Assembly: GCF_039535115.1 (NCBI RefSeq)
Contig: NZ_BAAAWO010000001.1
Span: 3,658,001-3,722,000 of the forward strand
Direction: 5' to 3'
From: Paeniglutamicibacter sulfureus
GTDB taxonomy: Bacteria > Actinomycetota > Actinomycetes > Actinomycetales > Micrococcaceae
DNA length: 64,000 nt
The position numbers and the translations under genes are program-made. This document shows, piece by piece, positions 17,015 through 24,465 of the stretch (position 1 is the stretch's first letter; every line of letters starts with the position of its first letter). The notes below the pieces were generated by a model. The model had not been told where the DNA came from. It saw only the letters and a program-made list of their open reading frames with translations, and made no database searches.

Positions 17015-17752
17015 TTAGTGGGAGGCACGGACACCATCGATTCGCGCCATCTCGTGACGCCACGCCGTGCCCGTGTTGAAACCCGCTCCGAGGTCGGGCA
17101 GTTCGGCCATGTCCTCGTCGGAGAGATCGCTTAGCGTGCCCCCGGCGGAGAGGATGTCCATCGAGAGGCCCGCGATCGTGTCGACACTGATCGCCTGGAG
17201 CACGGCCTGCTCCACGGTGAGTGCCACGCTGGTGATGCCATGCGCCCTGAGCACGAGGACGGGACGTCCCTGCATTGCGGCAACCATCTCGGCCGCGAGC
17301 GAGTGATCTCGTACGAGCACGCCCCGTGGATACACCGGTATGCCTCCTGCCGCGAGCCTAGTGCCGGGGATGTCGAATGCGCCGACGATTGGGCGGATCG
17401 CAATGCCGGCAAGGTCGGCTGCGACGATGCGCGGCGGGTGCGCGTGCACGACCGCCGCGACGTCGTCGCGGGCCCTGAGCGCCGCTGTGTGCAGCGGCAG
17501 CTCGTTCGGCACGGACCAACCGTCCAGCTCGCCCGGTGCGGCCTCGGTGCCGTCGAACCGGACGAGGCGGATGTCTTCGGCCTCGGTGTAGCCGAGACCT
17601 CGTTCGCGTGGACCCCGGCAGCGCACAAGGAGACTCTCGTCGTTGATGCGCAAGCTGATGTGTCCGAGGATCCCGTCGGCGAGGCCGCGGTTGGCGAGTA
17701 CACGGCATGCGTCAGCGAGGAGTGACCGCTCTTCTTCGAAGCTGTTGAGCAT
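17015..17752 (-). CDS. Class II aldolase/adducin-family protein, possible dihydroxy-aromatic acid decarboxylase
   Basis: The 245-residue protein has the class II aldolase fold: GHISLRI near the N-terminus, VPNELPLHTAALRARDDVAAVVHAHPP with the acid Glu and the His-x-His metal ligands, and LRAHG with the third metal His near residue 165. This family holds sugar-phosphate aldolases and epimerases, but also 3,4-dihydroxyphthalate 2-decarboxylase (PhtC) of Arthrobacter phthalate pathways. With a phthalate-type oxygenase next door, the decarboxylase role is the more attractive inference. The frame is open to 17938; ATG 17752 is preferred for its AGAAGGAAG ribosome site and standard N-terminus. It diverges from the ferredoxin-oxygenase operon. 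Confidence 0.8.
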   Translation of the reverse strand: MLNSFEEERSLLADACRVLANRGLADGILGHISLRINDESLLVRCRGPRERGLGYTEAEDIRLVRFDGTEAAPGELDGWSVPNELPLHTAALRARDDVAAVVHAHPPRIVAADLAGIAIRPIVGAFDIPGTRLAAGGIPVYPRGVLVRDHSLAAEMVAAMQGRPVLVLRAHGITSVALTVEQAVLQAISVDTIAGLSMDILSAGGTLSDLSDEDMAELPDLGAGFNTGTAWRHEMARIDGVRASH

Positions 17753-17923
17753 GCTCTTCCTTCTCATCCGTTGGATCTGCGGTCCGCCTTCGAAGCCGGG
17801 CCGCACTGCGCCCGTTGGTGGCGCACATATTGCCCCTGGGGGTTTCGACCTTTGGCCGTCGCCAGCCAGCATAGCCCGAGAGCGCGAAAGTGGGCGAATG
17901 GCGGGGGCGCCAGCGGAATTCTC

Positions 17924-17961
17924 TTGACACGTCCTCAACCTGAGGTATATTGGTCAGGCCA
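17924..17961 (+). promoter_or_regulatory. Promoter of the ferredoxin-oxygenase operon with overlapping operator
   Basis: TTGACA (17924-17929), a 16-bp spacer and TATATT (17946-17951) make a near-consensus housekeeping promoter. TGGTCAGGCCA (17951-17961) follows immediately at the expected start point and matches TGGTNNNACCA with one mismatch. The spacer also holds CCTCA-N3-TGAGG. Repression by the GntR/FCD protein at 28533-29255 is inferred. Confidence 0.75.
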
Positions 17962-17985
17962 TTAGTTATATCGGAGGAGCCTTAA

Positions 17986-18312
17986 ATGCCCAAGGTTGTG
18001 TATGTCGGGAACGGCAATGAAAAGCATGTGGTCGATGCGACGATCGGTGAGAACGTGATGAGCGCGGCTGTGCGCTCTGGAGTCCCCGGAATCGTTGGCG
18101 AATGCGGAGGACAGATGTCCTGTGCCACGTGCCATGTGTGGGTCAATGACGAATTCCGCGAGCGAGTCGGCGGTCCTGGCGAGATGGAAGCTGACCTTCT
18201 CGACCTCGGGGTGTCGGACTACACGGAGGCGAGCCGTCTCGGTTGCCAGATCTCCATCACTGACGAGCTCGACGAACTCGTCGTCGAGCCGCGCCCTGAA
18301 GCATGGCACTGA
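17986..18312 (+). CDS. [2Fe-2S] ferredoxin, adrenodoxin type
   Basis: The 108-residue ferredoxin has cluster ligands C40, C46, C49 and C87 (GECGGQMSCATCHVW and RLGCQI), the spacing of the adrenodoxin/putidaredoxin class. It would carry electrons from the FAD reductase at 27226-28482 to the Rieske oxygenase encoded 16 nt downstream. Phthalate 4,5-dioxygenases usually use a fused reductase instead, so a separate ferredoxin is more like dicamba O-demethylase systems. The start has a GGAGGAG ribosome site 6 nt upstream. It is the first gene of a five-gene plus-strand operon. Confidence 0.93.
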   Translation: MPKVVYVGNGNEKHVVDATIGENVMSAAVRSGVPGIVGECGGQMSCATCHVWVNDEFRERVGGPGEMEADLLDLGVSDYTEASRLGCQISITDELDELVVEPRPEAWH

Positions 18313-18328
18313 GAGAAAAGGGATAACG

Positions 18329-19630
18329 ATGTTGCGTCCAGATATAAATGACCTGCTCACGCAGACCGGCCCAGAGACCCCCATGGGCAAGTTGTTCCGG
18401 CGCTACTGGCAGCCGGTCCTGCATACTGATGAGCTGCCTGAGGACGGGTGCCCACCCGTGCGAGTGAAGATTCTCTCGGAGCGGCTCATCGCCGTTCGCA
18501 CGCCTGAGGGCGAATACGGACTCATGGACGAGTTCTGCGCGCATCGCGGCGTGTCGATGTTCTTTGGTCGTGTTGAGAACGGCGGTATCCGTTGTCCCTA
18601 CCACGGCTGGAAGTACAACGCCGATGGACAGGCGATCGAGGTACCCAGCGAGCTCAACAACTCCGAGTTCTGCAAGAACGTCAAGCTCCGCTCTTACCCG
18701 CTGGTCAAGGTGGGTGACCTTCTGTGGGCCTACCTTGGGGAACCCAAGATGCAGCCGCCGCTTCCGACTTGGGAGTTCGCGACAGTCCCTTCGGGACAGA
18801 CCTTCACCTCGAAGCGACTCCAGGAGAGCAACTGGCTCCAAGCGCTCGAGGGTGGGATCGACTCCAGCCATGTGACGTGGCTCCACGGCGGTGGACCGAC
18901 GGGTGCCGGGCTTGAGGCCGACCCGTTGTTCGCAGGGGCGAAGGGTAATCAATACAACAAGGGCGACGTGAAGCCCTCCTTCGAAGTCGTCGAGAACGAG
19001 GGAGGACTGCTGATCGGCGCACGCCGCAATGCGGAGGAGGACCACTACTATTGGCGAGTCACCCCCTGGGTGCTGCCCAACTTCACCCTGGTGCCACCAC
19101 GTGGCGACCACCCGGTGCACGGTCACTTCTGGGTGCCGATCGACGACGAAAACTGCTGGGCCTGGAGCTTCGACTATCACCCTACGCGAGACCTCAAGGA
19201 AGCGGAGGTCGCGGCGATGAAGGCCGGAGCGGGTGTGCACAGCAAGAACATCCCCGGCACGTATCGTCCCGAGGCTAACAAGGACAACGACTACCTGATC
19301 AATCGCGATAAGCAGAAGACGGGTGAATTGTTCTCAGGCGTCGAGGGCATCGCAATTCAGGATTCTTCCCTGCAGGAGAGCATGGGTCCGACAGTCGATC
19401 GCACGAAGGAGCGGCTCGTCGCGACCGACGCCGGAATTATCAAGGCTCGTCAGAAGCTGCGTCGTGCCGTTGAGGCGCTGCGTGATCACGGCACCGAGCC
19501 GATGGGCAACGTTCCCGAGCACCAGAACATCCGTTCCGTGGCGATCGTACTTCCGGCGGACCAACCGTTCGTCGAAGGTATCGGAGACGGGTTCGAGGCG
19601 CGCGCAGGCGTCCGGCAGACCACGGTATGA
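18329..19630 (+). CDS. Rieske non-heme iron oxygenase, phthalate 4,5-dioxygenase-like
   Basis: The 433-residue oxygenase subunit has the Rieske centre CAHRGVSMFFGRVENGG-IRCPYHGW, with ligands C70, H72, C89 and H92. The mononuclear iron region is NWLQALEGGIDSSHVTWLH, with D178, H181 and H186 at the same positions as reported for phthalate dioxygenase. Length and start (MLRPDINDLLTQTGPETPMG) match this alpha-only subfamily, whose members dihydroxylate or demethylate aromatic acids. The frame is open to 18095 inside the ferredoxin gene; ATG 18329 is the family-like start. The stop overlaps the next start. The substrate is not known; an aromatic carboxylate is inferred from neighbouring genes. 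Confidence 0.92.
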   Translation: MLRPDINDLLTQTGPETPMGKLFRRYWQPVLHTDELPEDGCPPVRVKILSERLIAVRTPEGEYGLMDEFCAHRGVSMFFGRVENGGIRCPYHGWKYNADGQAIEVPSELNNSEFCKNVKLRSYPLVKVGDLLWAYLGEPKMQPPLPTWEFATVPSGQTFTSKRLQESNWLQALEGGIDSSHVTWLHGGGPTGAGLEADPLFAGAKGNQYNKGDVKPSFEVVENEGGLLIGARRNAEEDHYYWRVTPWVLPNFTLVPPRGDHPVHGHFWVPIDDENCWAWSFDYHPTRDLKEAEVAAMKAGAGVHSKNIPGTYRPEANKDNDYLINRDKQKTGELFSGVEGIAIQDSSLQESMGPTVDRTKERLVATDAGIIKARQKLRRAVEALRDHGTEPMGNVPEHQNIRSVAIVLPADQPFVEGIGDGFEARAGVRQTTV

Positions 19631-20115
19631 TCATGACTACACCGATCTCGGTCAGCGCCTGTGCTCGTGCGGCCACGGCGGAAGAGGCCGCGTACCGCAT
19701 TGACTATCCGCTGGCATACGCCCGCTCGACCCGTGTGGTCGCATTCGATGAAACGGCGGCGAAGACCGTGCGGTCGGTCTCCGACGGACCTTGGGGAAAG
19801 GCACAGTTCTATACGACGTCGGACTCCGGCGAGGAGCTCATAACCCTCGATGGCGAGCGGCGCCCGATGGCGATGGAGATCGAGCACTCCGACTCCGTCA
19901 TCATGGTCGCGACGAATTCGATCGTCTCGAATGCCGCCGCGGCAGTGGGAGTCGCCTGTCGCGAACGGTCGATCATGACCGCGGGTCTGCTCCTGCTGGA
20001 CGCGGGCGCGCTCGGAGGCGATGCATTGAGCGCGCTTCGTCCATATGCCCGCATCCTGCTGGTTCCCGCGGACGAGGAAGACCTCTTCGAGCTGTTGAAG
20101 GGGATCAGGGCATGA
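19627..20115 (+). CDS. Unrecognised 162-residue protein of the island operon
   Basis: No family is recognised. The frame starts within the last codons of the oxygenase gene (ATG 19627, or ATG 19633) and its stop overlaps the next start, so it is almost certainly translated. The N-terminal half is mixed beta (YPLAYARSTRVVAFDET); the second half has a hydrophobic strand-helix pattern (SDSVIMVATNSIVSNAAAAVGVACRERSIMTAGLLLLD and ARILLVPADEEDLFELLKGI) that looks like a Rossmann-type segment. It lacks a signal peptide and Cys clusters. Its fixed place between the oxygenase and the PanB-like enzyme suggests a small enzyme subunit or partner of one of them; this is speculation. Confidence 0.7.
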   Translation: MIMTTPISVSACARAATAEEAAYRIDYPLAYARSTRVVAFDETAAKTVRSVSDGPWGKAQFYTTSDSGEELITLDGERRPMAMEIEHSDSVIMVATNSIVSNAAAAVGVACRERSIMTAGLLLLDAGALGGDALSALRPYARILLVPADEEDLFELLKGIRA

Positions 20116-20924
20116 GAACGATTCCTCAGCTTCAGGCGATGAAGCATGCGGGTGAGAAATCAGTCTGCTTTGTCTGCTGGGATTTCCAGATGGCGCGCAT
20201 AGCCGATCGAGTCGGCGCCGACATCATCTCGATCGGCGACACGGTCGGCGTCAACTTGTGGGGTCAGCCGAATCCGCTGGAGATCACATTCGACGAGCTA
20301 CTCGTAGTCGCGAAGGCGGTGCGCCGAGGCGTGACGAACGCGCTCCTGAGCTGCGACTTCCCCTTCGGTCCGTTGCAGTCCGGCGGTGCGCTGCCCGCCG
20401 CAATCCGCTTGGTGAAGGAGGCGGGGATCGACCTCGTCAAACTCGACGGCGCCGCCGACTTCCCGGAGGAGGTCGAAGCGCTCACGCGAGCGGGAATCCC
20501 TGTCTTCGCGCAGTTCGGGATCACGCCCCAGACCTCGCTGAAGTACGGTCTCGACTACTCGAGCGCCCACACCGTCCAGGTGCCTGACGAGCTGACGGAG
20601 GAGCTCGTCGCCGAAGCCAAGCGGTTGGAGTCGGCCGGCGCCGTGCTGCTTAACTTCACGAACTCCGGGTCGGTCGTGGGACCGGCCGTGGCCCAGGCGG
20701 TCTCGATCCCCGTGCTCGGCGGCTTCGGCGGAGGACCCTGGCTGGACGGCAGGATCCGCATGGCCACGGCGGCGCTCGGATACAACGATAAATGGCTTGA
20801 TGCCGAGCCGGACACGTACGCGAACGTCGCTCGCATCGCGTACGACGGACTTGCTGCCTGCGCAGAGGACATCCGCGCGGGACGCCAGATCCGTGGCGGC
20901 ATCAAGGTCCCCGGCGCAAGTTGA
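20112..20924 (+). CDS. PanB-like (ketopantoate hydroxymethyltransferase/PEP-mutase superfamily) aldolase
   Basis: The 270-residue (beta/alpha)8 protein resembles ketopantoate hydroxymethyltransferase: IGDTVGVNLWGQ corresponds to the PanB metal loop GDSLG, LLSCDFPFGPLQSGG to the ADLPF segment, LVKLDGA to the KIEGG strand, and GIPVFAQFGITPQTS to the PanB HLGLTPQS loop. In a catabolic operon a biosynthetic role is unlikely. Family chemistry (C-C bond making or breaking next to a keto acid, possibly with a one-carbon unit) suggests an aldol or retro-aldol step on a 2-oxo acid. Start 20112 overlaps the previous stop (ATGA). Exact substrate unknown. Confidence 0.8.
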   Translation: MRTIPQLQAMKHAGEKSVCFVCWDFQMARIADRVGADIISIGDTVGVNLWGQPNPLEITFDELLVVAKAVRRGVTNALLSCDFPFGPLQSGGALPAAIRLVKEAGIDLVKLDGAADFPEEVEALTRAGIPVFAQFGITPQTSLKYGLDYSSAHTVQVPDELTEELVAEAKRLESAGAVLLNFTNSGSVVGPAVAQAVSIPVLGGFGGGPWLDGRIRMATAALGYNDKWLDAEPDTYANVARIAYDGLAACAEDIRAGRQIRGGIKVPGAS

Positions 20925-20942
20925 CAACCAGAGGAGAGGGCC

Positions 20943-21791
20943 ATGCCCGTTATTGAAGTGGATGGAATCCGCACCCGCTACGAGATGGTCGGCGAGGGTC
21001 CGCCGATCCTGATGTTTAGCCCAGGCGGCTTCGACTCGAGCCTGGATAACTGGACGACGTTCGGGCGTTACAAGCAGCTTGGATTCGTCGATGCCCTGTC
21101 GCAGGAGTACACCTGCATCGTGTTCGATCGGCGCGAATCGGGCCAGTCAGGCGGTCGCCTCGAGCGGCTGGCGTGGCCGAAGTACATCGACCAGGCGATC
21201 GGTCTGATCGACCACCTCGGTCTCGACGCCGTGCACACGATGGGCGGGTGCGTCGGCTGCTCGTCCGCCGCACTGCTCGCAATCGCGCAGCCTGAGCGCG
21301 TACGCAGCATGGTGCTGTTCTCCCCAGCTGGCGGAGTGACGTACCGGGCAGCCCAGCACCAGCGCTTCACGCAGCATCTCGGGTTCGCCCTGGAACACGG
21401 AGTGAATGCCGTCGTCGAGCACGCACGGTCCACCACTGCGGGGTTCACCAAGGATCCCCGCGTCGGGCCATGGTCCGCGGCGCTCCGCACTGACGAGGCA
21501 TTCGCCGAGCGCTACGCGTCCACGAGTCTCGAGCGGTACCGAACGATCGTGTCGGGATCTGCGCGGCTGTTGTTCGACCGCGACACCGTTCCAGGGCCGG
21601 AACCGGAGGATCTCCAGCTACTTGAAGTCCCCGCGCTCGTCGTGCCCGGCGAGGATCTCTCGCACACCCGCTCGGCCGCGCGCTACCTCGAGGAGTGCCT
21701 GCCCCGGGCCGAGTACTGGGATGTGCCGGTCATCGAGCAGACGCCCGAAGCGTCGACGGCACGCGTGCGCGAGTTCCTTTCGCGCCACTGA
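20943..21791 (+). CDS. Alpha/beta hydrolase with cysteine nucleophile
   Basis: The 282-residue alpha/beta hydrolase has FDRRESGQSGG after strand 4 and the nucleophile elbow GGCVG (C103 instead of the usual Ser). D238 in VVPGEDLSHTRSA fits the acid position. The usual C-terminal catalytic His is not seen: the expected region reads VIEQTPEAS, and H241 just after the acid is the nearest His. This may be a cofactor-free hydrolase or C-C bond hydrolase with altered chemistry, or an inactive or lyase-like member. It is the last gene of the operon begun at 17986, 18 nt after the PanB-like gene with a GAGGAGAGG ribosome site. Confidence 0.85.
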   Translation: MPVIEVDGIRTRYEMVGEGPPILMFSPGGFDSSLDNWTTFGRYKQLGFVDALSQEYTCIVFDRRESGQSGGRLERLAWPKYIDQAIGLIDHLGLDAVHTMGGCVGCSSAALLAIAQPERVRSMVLFSPAGGVTYRAAQHQRFTQHLGFALEHGVNAVVEHARSTTAGFTKDPRVGPWSAALRTDEAFAERYASTSLERYRTIVSGSARLLFDRDTVPGPEPEDLQLLEVPALVVPGEDLSHTRSAARYLEECLPRAEYWDVPVIEQTPEASTARVREFLSRH

Positions 21792-21796
21792 GGCCG

Positions 21797-21836
21797 GCGG
21801 CCTCGGCGAGGAGTGATCACTCCTCGCCGAGGCCGC
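21797..21836. terminator. 40-bp perfect palindrome between convergent operons
   Basis: The palindrome is loopless, centred on TGATCA at 21816/21817, with 20-bp arms. It lies just after the hydrolase stop and runs into the 3' coding end of the convergent RpiB-like gene, so the last six codons and the stop of that gene are part of it. It is probably a bidirectional terminator. Confidence 0.8.
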
Positions 21837-22287
21837 TCTCGATACGCGCGATCTGCGCGATCCGCTCTGCGTGGACGCCACCCTTGAACGGCGTCGCAAG
21901 CCACCGGTCGAGAAGCGTGAGGGCGGTCTCGTCGTCGACGACCTTCGTGCCGATCACCATCACGTTGGCATCGTTGTTGCCGCGCGAGATGTCGACGGAG
22001 AACTCGGAGTACGCGAGCCCCGCGCGGATCGCACGCACCTTGTTGCAGGCGATCACCTCTCCCTGGCCGCTGCCGCCCACGATGATGCCGAGGTCGGCAT
22101 CGCCCCGGGCGACCGCCCGGGCGACGGCAGCGCACAACGGCGGATAGTCCACCGTTGTGCCGCCCCGCGGGGCTAGGTCCAAGACAACATGATGCCCCCG
22201 GGCACTCAAGACGCCCACGATGCGGTCGATGAGCCGCACGCCGTGGTGGTCTCCTGCGATGGCGATGCGTGCGAGATCTGGCATCAT
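21817..22287 (-). CDS. RpiB/LacAB-family sugar-phosphate isomerase
   Basis: The 156-residue protein shows the RpiB fold: IAIAGDHHGVRL at the start, VDYPPLCAAVARAV, then GGSGQGEVIACNKVRAIRAGLAYSEFSVDISRGNNDANVMVIG. Where the E. coli enzyme has CGTGIG with catalytic Cys, this has GGSGxGE as in mycobacterial RpiB, in which the Glu is the base. Members isomerise ribose 5-phosphate or tetrulose phosphates. An isomerase in a putative aromatic-acid cluster is unexpected: it may act on a phosphorylated intermediate or have been recruited for keto-enol isomerisation. ATG 22287 and 22284 are both possible. It is downstream of and overlaps the decarboxylase-like gene. Confidence 0.85.
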   Translation of the reverse strand: MMPDLARIAIAGDHHGVRLIDRIVGVLSARGHHVVLDLAPRGGTTVDYPPLCAAVARAVARGDADLGIIVGGSGQGEVIACNKVRAIRAGLAYSEFSVDISRGNNDANVMVIGTKVVDDETALTLLDRWLATPFKGGVHAERIAQIARIESGLGEE

Positions 22288-23213
22288 CCCTGAAGCTCCA
22301 AGGTTCCGTCGGCGAAGAGGTCTTCGATCGCCGGACGGGTGCGGACGATGTGCTGGCTCATCGCGTTGTCGATGAGCTCTTCGAGCGTACCCCGATTCTT
22401 TTCGACGCCGTAGGGCAGGGGGTCTGATCCCGTGATCTTCATGACCCGCGCCAAGATCTGATCCTGGCGGCTGTCGCCGGGACCGCTGCGCAGCCGCTCG
22501 ACGTAGCGACGCTTCGCCTCGGCGAAATCAGCGAACAAGGTCGAGGCCAACTCGGGGTGCTGTGCGAGCAGCTCGTCTCGCACGACGACGAGGTGGTTGA
22601 TGGGGAAGACCCCGCGCTGCCGGAGCACGTCGGTCGCCGCCTCGTCGGGGTTTGCGATCTGGGAGACCACCTCGGGATGCGTGATGCCGGCACCGACGAC
22701 GGCGTCGATTTCACCGGCGAGGAGCATCTCCTGGAGCGTCGCCCCGTGGGGTGCGCGAAGCACGTTCTTCGGAGGCACATACGCGGGGACATGCTCGTCC
22801 CCTGAGCACACCCAGGTCACTGAGTCGAGATCGAGGCCGGCCTCGGCCAGTGCCGCTCGACCCCAGACTCCCGTGGTCACCGTGTAGCCGCGGTTCACGC
22901 CGATGCGCCTGCCGGCGAGGTCTGCGACGGGTCGACTGCTGTTCTTCCGCAGCACCTGGGCGGCACCGTGGTGGAAGTCGCGCACGAGGAAGATCGGCAG
23001 TGCGGTGAACGCTACGCCGTGCTCCTTCGCAGTGAGATATGTGGTGAGAGCCATCTCGGCGACATCGAACTCGAGATCGCGCACCATCCTGCGGAACCCC
23101 TTCACGAGGACGGGTTCTTCGACGACGTCGAAGCGGAGCCCGGACGCCGCCGCGCCACCCTCGATCAGTGCGCGATTTGCTCCCTGCGGGCGCGTGAGTA
23201 GTGACAAGTGCAT
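22284..23213 (-). CDS. 4,5-dihydroxyphthalate decarboxylase-family protein (paralogue 1)
   Basis: The 309-residue protein has the periplasmic-binding-protein-like fold of the Pht5 decarboxylase family: RPQGANRALIEG, FDVAEMALTTYLTAKEHG, LPIFLVRDFHHGAAQVLRKN, DLAGRRIGVNRGYTVTTGVWGR and a tail with PYGVEKNRGTLEEL. It has no signal peptide, so it is cytoplasmic and not a transport receptor. Pht5 removes one carboxylate from 4,5-dihydroxyphthalate. It is divergent from paralogue 2 and far less similar to the Pht5 consensus, so its substrate may differ. It is transcribed with the RpiB-like gene from the divergent region at 23214-23301. Confidence 0.82.
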   Translation of the reverse strand: MHLSLLTRPQGANRALIEGGAAASGLRFDVVEEPVLVKGFRRMVRDLEFDVAEMALTTYLTAKEHGVAFTALPIFLVRDFHHGAAQVLRKNSSRPVADLAGRRIGVNRGYTVTTGVWGRAALAEAGLDLDSVTWVCSGDEHVPAYVPPKNVLRAPHGATLQEMLLAGEIDAVVGAGITHPEVVSQIANPDEAATDVLRQRGVFPINHLVVVRDELLAQHPELASTLFADFAEAKRRYVERLRSGPGDSRQDQILARVMKITGSDPLPYGVEKNRGTLEELIDNAMSQHIVRTRPAIEDLFADGTLELQG

Positions 23214-23259
23214 GAATCCTCCATGTCGTCAGAAAAGTTGTCTTATTGGATGCTAGCCT

Positions 23260-23270
23260 TGGTATTACCA
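23260..23270. promoter_or_regulatory. Perfect TGGTNNNACCA operator in the divergent region
   Basis: TGGTATTACCA is fully palindromic and matches the half-sites of GntR/FCD regulators. Reading the minus strand, it overlaps a CATAAT -10-like box, the same layout as the other sites of the island. It can control both the decarboxylase-like gene (minus) and the dehydrogenase operon (plus). Confidence 0.7.
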
Positions 23271-23301
23271 TTATGCCAATCACTAGCCCAAGGAAGTGCC
23301 A

Positions 23302-24465
23302 ATGACTGATTCAGTGCTCGCCGCCGTGCGTACAGCCCCCGGAATGACCGAGATGCGCGAATTCCCCAAGCCGCGCATCGACGCAGACTCCGCATTGCTC
23401 AAGATCGAGGTGGCGGGCATCTGCGGCACCGACGCCAAACTGTATTTCTCACCGCCCGACACTCCGGCGACCCAGGGACCCGTCATCATGGGGCACGAGA
23501 ACGTCGGCGTGATTGTCGAGGCAGGAGAGCGGTTCAGGAGCCGGCACGGGCTAGTGGAGGGAGACCGGGTCTTCGTCGAGCATTACGTGGCCTGCTACAA
23601 CTGCGAGTGGTGTCGCATCGGCGAGTATCGCCACTGCGAAGCCACCGATTGGCGCACGAACCCCGACGCGCGACGTTTCGGCTACACGTCCTCCGACATG
23701 CCCGGCCGCCTCTGGGGTGGATTCTCCGAGTACATGTACCTGCCATGGAATGCGGTGCTTCACAAGGTCCCCGAGACGATGTCTCCTGAGCTCGCGGGAC
23801 TCATCATGCCGCTGTCGAACGGCATCGAATGGGCGCTGCTCACCGCCGGGATCGGGTACAACGACACCGTGCTCATCCAGGGTCCCGGCCAGCAGGGACT
23901 TTCCCAGCTCATCGCGGCGAAGCAGGCGGGCGCCTCGCGAATCATCGTCTCGGGCACAACCCGTGACAAGGAGCGTCTCGAGCTCGCGCTCGAGCTCGGT
24001 GCCGATGACGTCATCGACATCCTGACGGAGGATGCGCGCGAAAAGGTCATGGATCTGACTCAGGGGCGCGGGGTCGACTACGTGCTCGACTGCACGTCAA
24101 GAGCCGGTACGGCCCCCTTGCTGCTCGGAGTCGACGTCCTCACTCGTCGCGATGGCACGCTGCTCGTGCAGGGCGAACTGGCCGCCTTCCCCGACTTCCC
24201 CCTGAAGAAGATCACCGAGAAGTCGATCACGATCAAGTCGGCGCGTGGCCACTCGTACCGCGCCTGCGAACTGGCCGTCGCGCAGATCGCATCGGGCCGG
24301 TTCCCGCTCGAGAAGCTCGCTACGCACCGGTATGGAATCGATGAGGTCGATCACGCGATCCGGGTGCTCGCCGGCCAGACCGACGAGGATGCGATCCACA
24401 TTTCGATGATGCCCGACATGATCGGCCAGCCCGGTGGGCGGACGAGCGCGAAGGCGACAGCCTGA
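23302..24465 (+). CDS. Zinc-dependent alcohol dehydrogenase
   Basis: The 387-residue medium-chain dehydrogenase has GICGTDAKL with the catalytic-zinc Cys, GHENVG with the zinc His/Glu, a structural zinc lobe with four Cys (CYNCEWCRIGEYRHC), and a Rossmann domain with VLIQGPGQQGL. It would oxidise an alcohol or dihydrodiol with NAD(P). In this pathway it may act after the Rieske oxygenase, although cis-dihydrodiols are usually handled by short-chain or Gfo/Idh enzymes. A GTG six bases earlier is in frame, but AGGA at 23291-23294 has correct spacing only for ATG 23302. It is the first gene of a four-gene operon with overlapping stops and starts. Confidence 0.92.
   Translation: MTDSVLAAVRTAPGMTEMREFPKPRIDADSALLKIEVAGICGTDAKLYFSPPDTPATQGPVIMGHENVGVIVEAGERFRSRHGLVEGDRVFVEHYVACYNCEWCRIGEYRHCEATDWRTNPDARRFGYTSSDMPGRLWGGFSEYMYLPWNAVLHKVPETMSPELAGLIMPLSNGIEWALLTAGIGYNDTVLIQGPGQQGLSQLIAAKQAGASRIIVSGTTRDKERLELALELGADDVIDILTEDAREKVMDLTQGRGVDYVLDCTSRAGTAPLLLGVDVLTRRDGTLLVQGELAAFPDFPLKKITEKSITIKSARGHSYRACELAVAQIASGRFPLEKLATHRYGIDEVDHAIRVLAGQTDEDAIHISMMPDMIGQPGGRTSAKATA

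Noticed and set aside
22284..23213. ABC transporter substrate-binding protein
   Set aside because: Same fold, but there is no signal peptide or lipobox and no ABC permease or ATPase gene nearby; the Pht5-type enzyme family fits better.
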